The notes under the pieces were generated by a model. That model was given only the letters and a program-made list of their open reading frames with translations. It was not told where the DNA came from and did not search any database. A DNA stretch of 64,000 nucleotides. Origin: Parvicella tangerina (GTDB lineage Bacteria > Bacteroidota > Bacteroidia > Flavobacteriales_D > Parvicellaceae). Where the stretch lies: NCBI RefSeq assembly GCF_907165195.1, contig NZ_OU015584.1, forward strand, positions 682,001 to 746,000, read 5' to 3'. Both the position numbers and the translations under genes were made by a program. This document shows positions 36,461 through 46,349 of this stretch, piece after piece. The first letter of the stretch is position 1. Every line of letters begins with the position of its first letter.

Positions 36461-39094
36461 TTAATTGGTCAAGATCGTAAACTCTACTCTTCTGTTTTGA
36501 GCTTGACCTTCAGCTGTATCATTGCTTGCTACGGGTTTGTCTTCACCGTAACCTACTGCTTTTAATCTGCTTTCATCAATACCTTGCTCCACTAAATAGG
36601 TCTTACATGAAGCAGCCCTGTCTTGTGATAGCTTTTTGTTTGATGCGGCATTCCCAACATTGTCCGTATGCCCAGAAAGTTCGATCGTCATTGCTGGGTT
36701 TTGGTTCAATAATTCAACTACTCGATTTAGCTCATTGTAAGATTCATCCTTCAGCTCAGATTTACCTGTTTCAAAGAAGATGTTATTAAGCCTTACTGTA
36801 GATCCTACTTCAATTGGAACAAGGTACAGATCTCTCACAATCTCTTTATACTCTCCAACTTCAGTAAGGTCCATTGTTTCTGAAATACCGATGAAGTTAG
36901 CAGCGTTTGCGCTGAAATCATATTTCTTACCATACGGAAGAACGATTTTGTACTCACCGGTAGCAGGGTTTGTTCTTGCAATACCATAATTCACCCCATC
37001 CAATAGGCCGTTGTAAGCAATGTTCGCCTCAAGTGGAGAGTTGTCTTTAGCATTTAACACCTTACCTGTGATCAGTACTACCGGATCTGGTTGTACCTCT
37101 TGCTCTAATTCTATTCTAACAATATCTGTTAGTCCCACAGAGTTTTCGCTCGAAACCATGTAAGCATATTCCCCTTTCGCATCTATGGTGTAGTATGCAT
37201 CGAAATTCTCCGAGTTAATTTCTGATCCCATGTTTACTGGTTCGCTCCATTTTGTCCAGCTATCATCCATTCGCTGTGTGAAATAGATGTCATAACCACC
37301 TTCACCACCTTCACGGTTTGACGAGAAGTATAATGTTTTGCCATCAGAAGCAAGGAAAGGCGAGTGTTCTCCTGCATCTGTGTTGATGTCCGGACCTAAG
37401 TTCTTAGGTTTAGACCAAGATCCATCAGCTTGCAACTCTGAGATATACATGTCCTGAAGATCATCAGTGCTGCTCTCAGACAAGCTCAAGATCATTTTCT
37501 TACCATCTTGGGTCCAGTAAGCACCAACATAACTCCCTTTTGCCATAGATTTATAGTCTTTAATATCTAGTCCTTCTGGCTTACTCCAGCCATCTTTAGT
37601 TCTATAGATGATAGAGTAACCAATGCCATCAGGCTCCCCATTTTTGTAGTACCCTTTGATTACCATTGAGTTTTCATCTGGACTTACTCCAACAACGGCA
37701 TTATAGTTTCCTTCGTTAAAAGGTGCTCCAAGATGTTTTGCAGTAGCCTTGTCCAGCCCTTTGTCAATGTCTGAACTTACCCAGATGTCTTGCGTGTTAC
37801 TTGCTCCTTCAACATTTAGAGGATGATCTCCCCTTACAAAATAGAGTGTTTTTCCATCTGGTGTAATTCTTGGAAGAAGCTCTTCATAGGTAGTGTTCAA
37901 GTGAGGGTCCATGGTAGCCATCAATTCCTCTTCAAATGTTGGGTAGTCCTTAACTTCTTGCTTTCCACCAAATTTATAATTCACCGTAAGTTGAATCCCC
38001 AGGTTAGAAACACTTGACTTTAGGTCATCAACATCTCCACCACCATAAGCGAGTTGGGGATTAGCTTCATCTACCGAAGTGAAATCCATTTTTGGAAAAT
38101 TAATTTGCCAGTAAGGTGTTACACCAAACATAACGGGCAAACTTTCAGGGTTAATCATCAATCCAGCTTTGTACTTCACACCAAAGTTAGAAACGTTGTC
38201 TCCAATTTTTTCATACTTGTTATCGGTCAGACTAGAACGATGCTTTACACCTCCCATATTGTACTGGAATCCAAAACCTTGAACAAAGGATATAAACTGC
38301 GGTTGCTGCATCCACATGAAGTCAAGATTGATGTTGTTCATTGAGAATTTGATATCTTTTGTCCACGCTTCTGGTGATTCTCCTCCACCTGAAGCAACCG
38401 TAGCTCTTCGTTGAAAGTAGATATCCATATACATGGTGTTGGATAATTTAAGTCCTGCACCAAGCGTAAACCCTTTGAATCCTCCTGGACTATTGAGTTC
38501 TTCACTTAACGTGTATAATGTGCCACCTGGCCCCACTTTTGTCGTCCACCCATTGTAAGCATCTACATACGTGCTAAGTCCTTTGAAGGCCGAGTAAGCC
38601 AGGTCAAGTCCTCCACCAGCATAAAGTAGACCAAAGTTCTTAACTTCTTTTTTAAACAAATAACCAGCGCTTCCTGGTTTGAAATCTCTAATTGCTGGTA
38701 AACTTGGAGCAATCGCATGATAAGTCTCTCGATCTAAAAACCAAGCGATTTCCTGTTGCCATTCATCTTTCATTAATCCTAAAACTTTGATGGCGTAACT
38801 CGCGCCACATTCCTTAAGACCTTGTGCTACCTTTGATCGATCTGCTGATGTCAAAATTCCAGAGATGTTTGTCTGAAGATCTTTGTTTTTAAGGGACTCA
38901 TCATACAAATAAATAAGCGCAGCTCCGTACTGACCTGAGTTCAAGTCGTTGAAGGTCTCAACAGGGGTGTAGTTTTTTACCAGAACGTCATAGTGCGGTT
39001 TATACGCTTCCTTATAATGTTCATAAGATAATTGGCAGTAGCCAACTCCTCCCAAGAGGATCAGCAATGCGAAGAGTAGATTTCTTAATTTCAT
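36461..39094 (-). CDS. OmpA-family protein with barrel-like N-terminus, PD40 propeller and CRD
   Basis: 877 residues with signal peptide MKLRNLLFALLILLGGVGYC. Residues 20-380 include a region like a porin or outer-membrane barrel (FTLGAGLKLSNTMYMDIYF, VKYKAGLMINPE). PD40/WD40-like repeats follow (ITPDGKTLYFVRG, SPDENSMVIKG, FLASDGKTLYFSSNREGGEGGYDIY). A carboxypeptidase-regulatory-like segment comes at about 680-760 (ITGKVLNAKDNSPLEANIAY). The OmpA peptidoglycan-binding domain is at about 775-877 (NNIFFETGKSELKDES, ELSGHTDNVGN, RRVEFTI). Bacteroidota proteins with PD40-CRD-OmpA order, such as PorE, anchor the T9SS to peptidoglycan. The barrel-like extension is the unusual part. It has its own ACGTA-type promoter and a strong terminator. 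Confidence 0.85.
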   Translation of the reverse strand: MKLRNLLFALLILLGGVGYCQLSYEHYKEAYKPHYDVLVKNYTPVETFNDLNSGQYGAALIYLYDESLKNKDLQTNISGILTSADRSKVAQGLKECGASYAIKVLGLMKDEWQQEIAWFLDRETYHAIAPSLPAIRDFKPGSAGYLFKKEVKNFGLLYAGGGLDLAYSAFKGLSTYVDAYNGWTTKVGPGGTLYTLSEELNSPGGFKGFTLGAGLKLSNTMYMDIYFQRRATVASGGGESPEAWTKDIKFSMNNINLDFMWMQQPQFISFVQGFGFQYNMGGVKHRSSLTDNKYEKIGDNVSNFGVKYKAGLMINPESLPVMFGVTPYWQINFPKMDFTSVDEANPQLAYGGGDVDDLKSSVSNLGIQLTVNYKFGGKQEVKDYPTFEEELMATMDPHLNTTYEELLPRITPDGKTLYFVRGDHPLNVEGASNTQDIWVSSDIDKGLDKATAKHLGAPFNEGNYNAVVGVSPDENSMVIKGYYKNGEPDGIGYSIIYRTKDGWSKPEGLDIKDYKSMAKGSYVGAYWTQDGKKMILSLSESSTDDLQDMYISELQADGSWSKPKNLGPDINTDAGEHSPFLASDGKTLYFSSNREGGEGGYDIYFTQRMDDSWTKWSEPVNMGSEINSENFDAYYTIDAKGEYAYMVSSENSVGLTDIVRIELEQEVQPDPVVLITGKVLNAKDNSPLEANIAYNGLLDGVNYGIARTNPATGEYKIVLPYGKKYDFSANAANFIGISETMDLTEVGEYKEIVRDLYLVPIEVGSTVRLNNIFFETGKSELKDESYNELNRVVELLNQNPAMTIELSGHTDNVGNAASNKKLSQDRAASCKTYLVEQGIDESRLKAVGYGEDKPVASNDTAEGQAQNRRVEFTILTN

Positions 39095-39121
39095 TTTGTA
39101 AGTTTTTATTTACTTACAAAA
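39094..39121 (-). repeat. 10-bp perfect inverted repeat ending in the start codon of the OmpA/PD40 gene
   Basis: TTTTGTAAGT (39094-39103) and ACTTACAAAA (39112-39121) are perfect inverted copies with an 8-base spacer. The first base of the arm is also the first base of the ATG. In RNA this makes a stem that reaches the initiation codon. It could also be a protein-binding palindrome, because it overlaps the 3' part of the -7 region (39117-39124). Confidence 0.7.
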
Positions 39122-39155
39122 GTCTTTCATATCTGTTTTTTACCACTACGTAAAA
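39117..39155 (-). promoter_or_regulatory. Promoter with TTTTACGTA box, 22-bp spacer and GACTTTTG -7-like element
   Basis: On the minus strand TTTTACGTA (39147-39155) is followed by exactly 22 bases and GACTTTTG (39117-39124), a variant of TAnnTTTG with G at position 1. The box is extended upstream as TACGCAATTTTACGTA. The -7 element overlaps the inverted repeat at the start codon of the OmpA/PD40 gene. The rest of the 134-base gap up to 39228 shows nothing else. Confidence 0.5.
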
Positions 39156-39228
39156 TTGCGTATTTTAATGAAGTCCATCTTCAGGATTCTTTGATTATGA
39201 GAAGTGAATTAAGGACTACTACCGCCTT

Positions 39229-42200
39229 TTACTTAATGACTTTATAGGTCACTTTCCCCTTGTCAGAAGTAACTTTCAGCTCATAGAGACCTCTGCTAAG
39301 AGATGATAAATTCTCAATAATCAATAGATCTGCTCCAGCTGTGACACTTGATCGATAGACGAGGCGACCGGTCATGTCAACTAATTCTACAAAACTGATA
39401 CTACCGAGTTGAGATAACCCAGAAACGGTGATGTTATTTTCAAATGGGTTAGGATAAACATGGAGTTCCAAACTATGAGTATTAATACCTGTACTGTTAT
39501 CTAATACAGTAATTACAAAATTGGTGGTGTCGTTTGCGCATCCATTCGTCATAGCGATTAACTCGACATCGTACGTGCCAACTGAACCGTAATTATTCCA
39601 AGGGTTAGCATCTGTACTGGTACTGCCATCACCGAAGTCCCATGAGTAGTTTGTGGCGTTTGCGCTATTATTTGTAAATGAAACTACCGCGTTGGGGAGA
39701 TACACAGTATCATTACTAGGTGTAGCAGCAGCGATTGGCCCAGGTGATACTGTTATCGAAATGTTTTGGCTAGACTGATCCGTTCCTCCTGGCCCAGAGG
39801 CTACTAGTGTTACGTTGTAGCTTCCTGAGGAAGAGAAGGTGACATAAGGGTTGTTTGCAGTATTGTCGTTCAATATTCCTCCTGCAACAGACCATAAATA
39901 ACTGGTCGCATTCTGAGAGTTGTTGATCAATTGTATCGAATCACCCTCACAAATCGTAGTTGTTCCTGGAGAGAATCCTGCAACTGGCGGTTGAGTTGGG
40001 TTTTCGAGTAGTTGACCATCGCTATCTGTAGCTGTGCTCACTAAACCTGCACCATTAGTAGTTCTTACACTTACATAATAGGTCGTTCCATAAGAAAGAC
40101 TTAATCCTGACTCTGTAAAAGATGTTGCGGTACCATTGTTTGTCCAACTAATGATGTCACTTCCTCCTTGAGAAGTTCCAACGGCATATTCATAAAAGTC
40201 AATGTCACTGTGCGCATCAAAACTTACGGACCAGTTTCCAGATATTTCGGTATCGATGTTAAATACATCAATGTCTGTAGAAAGTCCATCGCTCACCGTA
40301 ACCATTGATGGCTCAGTCCAATCTACGTCTACAAGGTCCGAGGCAACTGAACTCCAATTATCTGCCGCGTCAATGTTAATCGATCTGATATCTCCGGCTG
40401 GTGTCATTGGATTTGGGTTTTGATATCGTAACATGTCGGTACTTGAGCCTATTGATATCATTTCAGATGAAGAACGGCCGAGATAAACCCTAAAGTCATA
40501 GTAGACTCCATAGCAGTTTCCAGTTCTGAGAGAAATTCCATCAGCAGCCGTAAGTGGAGAGGGATCCGTCCATTCGGAGACTAGCTCGTCATCCAAGAAT
40601 GCTTGAATTAACCCAGACGAAGGATCATAGAGTATTTTAAAATCGTAGGTAGTGTTTGGATCAACAACCACATCATCGTTCGTCATTAACGGAATATTGG
40701 TCCCGTCTGACTTGTATATCTGGCATTTGTCATTATCTACTCGCCAATAAACCATATAAGAATTTCCTCTTTGTGTAGAAGTTGCATCGTCACAAAAGAA
40801 GTGGATTCCTGCTCTTCGGTTAGTTCCAGATCCATTAATCTCACCTTTCCAATGATATAGGTAAACGTGTTGGTCATCTTGTGCGAGTGATGCGTTGAGG
40901 TTGGTGTTGGCTTCATTTTCATCAGTCTGTTCTAATGTGCCATTTACAAGCGTCCAGCTTCCTACGCTATTTGTCCAGTCTGGACTCAAAGAAGCTTGAT
41001 TAAACTCATCGTTGAAGAATCCGAGGTCAGCATTTGCGCTCCAATTATTACCGTCATAGTCCGCTACGTTGTAGAAAGCGTAAGCCACTGCATTGTTATC
41101 GTTATCTGTAAATGTTGCTGTGAAATCTTGTGTTTCCCAAGAGTTTGGATGAGAAACAGCAGTTGTGGGAGCTGTGATGTCTGCATTACATGTCCAGTTT
41201 GCCACAAACCCAGGTGCTACAGTCGCTCCATCTGATGTCCACCTAAATGTTACCGCTCCTGTAGAAGATGTGAATGTACCAGGAGAAGTTGTGCCGGTAA
41301 ATGGAGAACCTGGTATTTGTGTGGCGTTAACATCAGGACCATCGTAAATATAGAGATAGTCGTAGTTAGCTTCTACATCAAATGAAGTGAAGTCAAAGGT
41401 GATGGCTGTTGTACCCGGAGGATCGATTGTCCAGATATAATCTTCATTATTGTAATAACTCTTCGTTGGCCCACCAAAATCGTGTATTGTTCCAGTGCAA
41501 GCATCTTCTTGACAGTCTGTTAAGTGAGTTTCAATGGCATCCCATAATTCGGTATATCCATCATCATAACCTAGTGCCCAGATTCCAATCCCACCAATAT
41601 CAGTTCTTTCGACAAATTCAAGCCGTTTATTAAATCCGTCCTCTAATGTTATGAAACACTGTTTGTTCTGACCATCGTTAAAAGCGTAAATGTCCGTGTA
41701 GCTGTCTGCATCCCACGTATAGTTTGCTGGAGTATAATATCCTGAGCTATTATTTTTAACTGATGAATATGTTTTGGCAATACCACTTCCAGTAGTGCTT
41801 GAAGGAATGGTTAGATTGGTTGTTGGCCATTGATAACCATAATAGGGTAGACCTAGGATAAACTTGTCTTTTGGACATCCTTGATCGAGGTAGTATGAGG
41901 TGGTTTTCGACAATGTGTAGTTGTATGATGATCCAAAATGATATAATGGGTCACAAGGACCAGTATTATTGCTTCCTTGATAATAATAGGCATAACCCAT
42001 AACAATGTAGTGGTCTACTTCAGGCTCCATGATTGAAAAGTCAAATACATTATTCCAGTCTACCGCATATAACACGGTGCTTACTTCTGAACCAGGGATT
42101 GCTGTATGCATTTGATTGGCCAGACTAACCATCCAATTGGCAAAATTGGTTCTTTGACCAGAAGGTAACCCTTCAAAATCAATTTGTACTCCATGAGCAC

Positions 42201-42675
42201 CTCTTGATTGAACAAGAGTGATTAAATTATCGATCAATGTTTGTTGAGCGGTGCTGCTACCGAAAAACGTGTTATGCCCAGAGAATAATGTGACACACAA
42301 GGTCACTTTGGTGTTTCCGCTTGCCAGTGCTGCATCTACCGCAGATGAAGTTGCCCAACCGTGAGTTGAATTGGCTTCACCAGTGGCTGCGTCTACGTCA
42401 TACGAGAAAAAAGAGAAGTGTGAAAGTAAGTCCCAATCGTAATTTTGGTAGGCACTTCCAATCCAATAGGGATGCCAGCCGTAAACTACTTTATCTAGGT
42501 TACAAGCTGATTTTTCTCTTGGAGGCATCACGGCAGCTGTGGTATTTTGTTCATAATACACGGCATCATCGTTACCCAGTGAGTTGTAATGCTCTAATTG
42601 TTCTTGGTGAATACTTTGGGCAATGAAAGGCGCAGCACAAAGCATCATTAAAAATGATAAAACTTGTTTTTTCAT
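39229..42675 (-). CDS. Secreted GH18 glycosidase with CUB, PKD and T9SS sorting domain
   Basis: The 1148-residue protein has signal peptide MKKQVLSFLMMLCAAPFIAQ and a GH18 domain (about 60-390). The catalytic motif reads HGVQIDFEGLPS with the Glu at 168 and Asp at 166, and barrel strands VVYGWHPYWIG, IVMGYAYYYQG and GGIGIWALGYDD are visible. A CUB domain follows (about 400-500), then a module shared with the amidase next door, an Fn3-like region, two PKD domains and a type A T9SS sorting domain (LELHVYPNPFENNITVSG). GH18 acts on chitin or other GlcNAc polymers, including peptidoglycan in some members. It starts 21 bases after the amidase stop. Confidence 0.88.
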   Translation of the reverse strand: MKKQVLSFLMMLCAAPFIAQSIHQEQLEHYNSLGNDDAVYYEQNTTAAVMPPREKSACNLDKVVYGWHPYWIGSAYQNYDWDLLSHFSFFSYDVDAATGEANSTHGWATSSAVDAALASGNTKVTLCVTLFSGHNTFFGSSTAQQTLIDNLITLVQSRGAHGVQIDFEGLPSGQRTNFANWMVSLANQMHTAIPGSEVSTVLYAVDWNNVFDFSIMEPEVDHYIVMGYAYYYQGSNNTGPCDPLYHFGSSYNYTLSKTTSYYLDQGCPKDKFILGLPYYGYQWPTTNLTIPSSTTGSGIAKTYSSVKNNSSGYYTPANYTWDADSYTDIYAFNDGQNKQCFITLEDGFNKRLEFVERTDIGGIGIWALGYDDGYTELWDAIETHLTDCQEDACTGTIHDFGGPTKSYYNNEDYIWTIDPPGTTAITFDFTSFDVEANYDYLYIYDGPDVNATQIPGSPFTGTTSPGTFTSSTGAVTFRWTSDGATVAPGFVANWTCNADITAPTTAVSHPNSWETQDFTATFTDNDNNAVAYAFYNVADYDGNNWSANADLGFFNDEFNQASLSPDWTNSVGSWTLVNGTLEQTDENEANTNLNASLAQDDQHVYLYHWKGEINGSGTNRRAGIHFFCDDATSTQRGNSYMVYWRVDNDKCQIYKSDGTNIPLMTNDDVVVDPNTTYDFKILYDPSSGLIQAFLDDELVSEWTDPSPLTAADGISLRTGNCYGVYYDFRVYLGRSSSEMISIGSSTDMLRYQNPNPMTPAGDIRSINIDAADNWSSVASDLVDVDWTEPSMVTVSDGLSTDIDVFNIDTEISGNWSVSFDAHSDIDFYEYAVGTSQGGSDIISWTNNGTATSFTESGLSLSYGTTYYVSVRTTNGAGLVSTATDSDGQLLENPTQPPVAGFSPGTTTICEGDSIQLINNSQNATSYLWSVAGGILNDNTANNPYVTFSSSGSYNVTLVASGPGGTDQSSQNISITVSPGPIAAATPSNDTVYLPNAVVSFTNNSANATNYSWDFGDGSTSTDANPWNNYGSVGTYDVELIAMTNGCANDTTNFVITVLDNSTGINTHSLELHVYPNPFENNITVSGLSQLGSISFVELVDMTGRLVYRSSVTAGADLLIIENLSSLSRGLYELKVTSDKGKVTYKVIK

Positions 42676-42696
42676 AAGAATGGTTTCTATCTAATC

Positions 42697-45600
42697 TTAC
42701 TTGTTGTAGATGATCTTTTTGTGAATAGCTCCTGTGCTATTTGATATTTTTAATTGATAAATTCCGTTAGCGAGCTGAGAGTTATTTAAGTTGATTGCGA
42801 CTTGATTAACCCCATTCGTTAACTGTTTTATAAAGAGTGTCTTTACTTTTTTGCCCGTGATGTCAAAGAGCTCACCTGTATAAGTGGTAGAAACCTCTAC
42901 GTCTAAAGAGACGATAAATTTACCATTGGATGGGTTCGGGTAGATGGAGATAGAATGAACTCCATTCAGTTCCTCTATTGAGCTATTATCCATTACATTG
43001 ACCACTGTAGTTGCAGTGTCATTGGGACATGTACCGTTGATGGCCACTAAGGTGACGGTATATTGTCCAGCGGCACCAAAGGTATTCCATGGATTTTCAT
43101 CGGTACTTGTGTTGCCATCACCAAAGTCCCAAATATAGCCATTAGCATTACTGGAGCTATTTGTGAATGTAACAACATCATTGATTAAAGGTGTACTGTT
43201 ACTAACCGTCATGTTGGCCGTAGGTTCTTGACTAACGGTTACGTTGATCGTTTGCGTGTCAGTGTCGCTTCCGCCAGGTCCAGTTGCTACCAATGTTACA
43301 TCATAGGCTCCACTAGAAGGGAATATGATATAGGGGTTTGAATCCGTATTTGACGAAAGTGTAGCGCCAGAAACAGACCAAACGTATGAGGTCGCATCGG
43401 TACTCGAGTTAGTCAGTTGAATTGAATCACCTGCACAAAGATTAGTGTTGTTATAGTTAAAGCTAGCAACGGGTGGGTCAATTGGGGTGTCAATGGTCAC
43501 ACCATCGGAAGTAACTGCGGTATTCACCAAACCTGCTCCGTTTTCCGTTTTAACGGATATGTAGTACGTGCTACCATAGTTCAAGTTCAATCCAGTATGT
43601 GTAAAGGAAGTATTGAACCAATTGTCAGTCCAGTTTACAATGTCCGTTCCACCAGGGGAAGAGCCTATAGCGTACCAATAACGTCCAATGTCAGAGTGTT
43701 GGTCCAGACTTGCTCCCCAATTTGCAGAAAGTTGGGTGTTATTCGTTTGGTTGTCAATGTCAGAACCTGTACCATCGTTTAAGGAAGTTACTTGACTAGG
43801 AACCGTCCAATCTACATTCACATCTTTAAATGCTACGCTGGAAATGTTCTGAGCAGAATCAATAATGATAGATTTGACTCTTCCAGAAGGAACTGTAGGA
43901 GCAGTGTTTTGATAACGAATATCTCCATTTGTTCCTACGGTGATTGTTTCGGAAGAAGATCTGTTGTGGTAGACTTTAATATTGTTTGCGCTGATGTAGG
44001 AATTACCACTTCTAAAAGAAATCGCATTCCCCAAAGAGAGCGGGGTAGGGTCTGTCCAAGATGCGGCATGTTCATTGTCCACCCAAACATGAATCTCTCC
44101 ACTGGTTTTATCAAATGTGATTTTCACATCATACCATTGGTTGTTGTTTAGTGTAAATGGTTCGTCTACTTCAAGGTTGAAAACGTTATTCGTTGTCTTG
44201 TAGATTTGGATTTTATCATCATCGGTTCTAAACCATACAAAGTAGGAGTTTCCCCTTTCTGTTTGAGTGGCATCATCACACATGAAGTGAAAACCAGCTC
44301 TTCGGTTATAAGTACCCGATCCATCTACGTTAATAGCGTAGTGATACAACCATTCGTCATAATTATTCTGGTCAACAGCTGCATAAATATTGGTGTTTCC
44401 TTCCGTCTCGTCTGATTGGTCCAAGAAACCGTTGACTAAACTCCATGTCCCCACAAGTGAAGTCCAATCTGAGTGAATGGCAGATTGATCAAAGTTATCA
44501 GAAAAGAATCCATTATCACTATTAGCTCTCCAGTCTGAACCATCAAAATCGATAACTTGATAAAATACGTTATCAACACCACTGCCTCCGGTATTATCAG
44601 AATCAGCAAAAGAGGCTGTAAAGTCAGCGGTAACCCAATTGCTAGGTGAGCTCACAGAGGTGGTTGGAGCAATATCATCAGATGTGCCTGTTCCTCCACC
44701 TGCACTGTTCCACACAATCTCCCAACCTGGGCTGGTTGTTGCACAATCTGAGCGAAATTCGATCAATAAAGCTCCTCCAGTTGAGGAAATTGTTCCAGGA
44801 TTCGTGTTGCCTGTAAAGGCTCCTAATAATGGATCGTCTGTGGTTGAACCATCATAAACAAACATATAATCCCAGTTAGCTTCAATATCAAATGAGTTAA
44901 AAGTGATGGTGACGTTCGAAGCACCTGTTGGTTGGATGAGCCATAAATATCTTTCATCGTCCGTGTAGTTTCCGCTTGCTCCACCAGAGTCATATAAGGT
45001 CCCAGAAGCATTTGATTCAGTAGTAATATTCGGATTATCATTGATGAGGTGATAATATCTTGGCCAATCCCAGTTAATGCCTGGGTCAGTGTGAGACTGA
45101 TTGGGGTAATGTTGATGTCCTTTGATTTTGGTACACCCACCAAGCGTATTGAGTCCAGAACTACTCGCTCCGTAATAGGTTCTAAACGGATTCAACCCGT
45201 AACCGCTGTTTACAACATCTTTACAAATATCCGCTGACGCTTCATAGAGCGCAGTGGTGTACCATGAAGGATCACTGACATATCCATCGTGTTCAATACC
45301 TATAGTGTACGGATTTTCGCTACCTACGTGCCAACCCTTATCAGCTTCTAGTACCATTTGGGTAACCTGTCCGTCTGAACTTCTTACAACATAGTGATAA
45401 CTCACATTCGCGTTACAGTTTTGCGCCCATGAAATCGCACCAGCATAAGTACCTTGTATGGTGTGGATAGTCATGGCTGAAACAGCTGTTCCGCTTCTGG
45501 AAGAATAATTACACGATGGAGTAGCTGTCCAAAAAGCTGGTGGATAGTCTGGAGATTTCAAGTTCATCGGAACATAAGTGCTTCCAGAACCTGATGTTAT

Positions 45601-46224
45601 TGCAGAATCTATGGAAATGGATGAGGCACTAAGTACTTCGAAATTTTGTCCGAAGATATCTGCGAGATCCATGTTATAATCAGGGATGTTATAGGCAGTT
45701 TTATATTCCGTTTTAGTGATGAATTTTAAAACCGAATAGATATGTGCATTAAGCGCAAAGCTATTCGCTGGATTGTGGTCATAGGGTATTTCACACAAAG
45801 CCTGCAAAACTAATAAGTGATCTTTTGGATTATTTGAAGTAATCTGATATTGGTTTAGTAACTCATCATAAGCAGCAGCGAATGCCATGATATTTTTCTG
45901 AGGGTTCGATTTTATTTCTTGAACGGTGTAGCCACTCAAGTTGGATACTTCAATTAGATTGTCTCTGAAATATCCCTCACCATCTTCTGTAAGGCCCATT
46001 ACACCATAAGTTCTTGGTATGCCGGTGCAAGATGCAGGCGTGCTTTCATCCAAATGAGCAAAATGGGTCATGGTGAAGGACCATCCTTCTAAAACTCCTT
46101 TCGGAACATTGGGATAAGCAGCATAGGCGTTATCCATTTCTTGCTGATAGGTATTAAAGATGGCTTGAGAAAACACTTCAGTACAAGCCGTTAGAATTGA
46201 TACAACGAGTAAAATTTTTTTCAT
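42697..46224 (-). CDS. Secreted N-acetylmuramoyl-L-alanine amidase with CUB, PKD and T9SS sorting domain
   Basis: 1175 residues with signal peptide MKKILLVVSILTACTEVFSQ. The Amidase_2 (PGRP-like) domain lies at about 215-395. Its first zinc-ligand His is in SAMTIHTIQG, a mid-domain GIEHDGYV follows, and GHQHYPN with SHTDPGINWDW supplies the second His and the Asp. CUB, an ADSDNTGGSG-type module, Fn3-like, two PKD domains (SSGAYDVTLVATGPGG, SSSNANGYIWDFGDG) and a type A sorting domain (SISIYPNPSNGKFIVSLD) follow. The last 700 residues parallel the GH18 protein downstream almost domain by domain. It should cut the MurNAc-L-Ala bond of peptidoglycan outside the cell. The promoter with TAACTTTG starts this two-gene unit. 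Confidence 0.9.
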   Translation of the reverse strand: MKKILLVVSILTACTEVFSQAIFNTYQQEMDNAYAAYPNVPKGVLEGWSFTMTHFAHLDESTPASCTGIPRTYGVMGLTEDGEGYFRDNLIEVSNLSGYTVQEIKSNPQKNIMAFAAAYDELLNQYQITSNNPKDHLLVLQALCEIPYDHNPANSFALNAHIYSVLKFITKTEYKTAYNIPDYNMDLADIFGQNFEVLSASSISIDSAITSGSGSTYVPMNLKSPDYPPAFWTATPSCNYSSRSGTAVSAMTIHTIQGTYAGAISWAQNCNANVSYHYVVRSSDGQVTQMVLEADKGWHVGSENPYTIGIEHDGYVSDPSWYTTALYEASADICKDVVNSGYGLNPFRTYYGASSSGLNTLGGCTKIKGHQHYPNQSHTDPGINWDWPRYYHLINDNPNITTESNASGTLYDSGGASGNYTDDERYLWLIQPTGASNVTITFNSFDIEANWDYMFVYDGSTTDDPLLGAFTGNTNPGTISSTGGALLIEFRSDCATTSPGWEIVWNSAGGGTGTSDDIAPTTSVSSPSNWVTADFTASFADSDNTGGSGVDNVFYQVIDFDGSDWRANSDNGFFSDNFDQSAIHSDWTSLVGTWSLVNGFLDQSDETEGNTNIYAAVDQNNYDEWLYHYAINVDGSGTYNRRAGFHFMCDDATQTERGNSYFVWFRTDDDKIQIYKTTNNVFNLEVDEPFTLNNNQWYDVKITFDKTSGEIHVWVDNEHAASWTDPTPLSLGNAISFRSGNSYISANNIKVYHNRSSSETITVGTNGDIRYQNTAPTVPSGRVKSIIIDSAQNISSVAFKDVNVDWTVPSQVTSLNDGTGSDIDNQTNNTQLSANWGASLDQHSDIGRYWYAIGSSPGGTDIVNWTDNWFNTSFTHTGLNLNYGSTYYISVKTENGAGLVNTAVTSDGVTIDTPIDPPVASFNYNNTNLCAGDSIQLTNSSTDATSYVWSVSGATLSSNTDSNPYIIFPSSGAYDVTLVATGPGGSDTDTQTINVTVSQEPTANMTVSNSTPLINDVVTFTNSSSNANGYIWDFGDGNTSTDENPWNTFGAAGQYTVTLVAINGTCPNDTATTVVNVMDNSSIEELNGVHSISIYPNPSNGKFIVSLDVEVSTTYTGELFDITGKKVKTLFIKQLTNGVNQVAINLNNSQLANGIYQLKISNSTGAIHKKIIYNK

Positions 46225-46253
46225 TCTTGCTGAATTTGAACTTACAAGGGGAG

Positions 46254-46261
46254 CAAAGTTA
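46254..46261 (-). promoter_or_regulatory. -7 promoter element TAACTTTG for the amidase-GH18 pair
   Basis: Minus-strand TAACTTTG fits TAnnTTTG and is 29 bases upstream of the amidase ATG. The box has no ACGTA element 22 bases upstream, unlike five other promoters here. The remaining bases up to the 46350 stop show nothing further. Confidence 0.5.
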
Positions 46262-46349
46262 AAGGAAAATGAGAAGAAAAGAAAGGATGAACGGAATAAA
46301 CATCTGGTTAAAAGGCTTTATATTTTCGATGAACGGCAACAATCTGTCG

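Noticed and set aside
27264-46224. A dedicated peptidoglycan scavenging island (murQ, amidase, GH18)
   Set aside because: The genes are 11-19 kb apart with unrelated genes between them and no transporter or MurNAc kinase, so a functional island is not supported.
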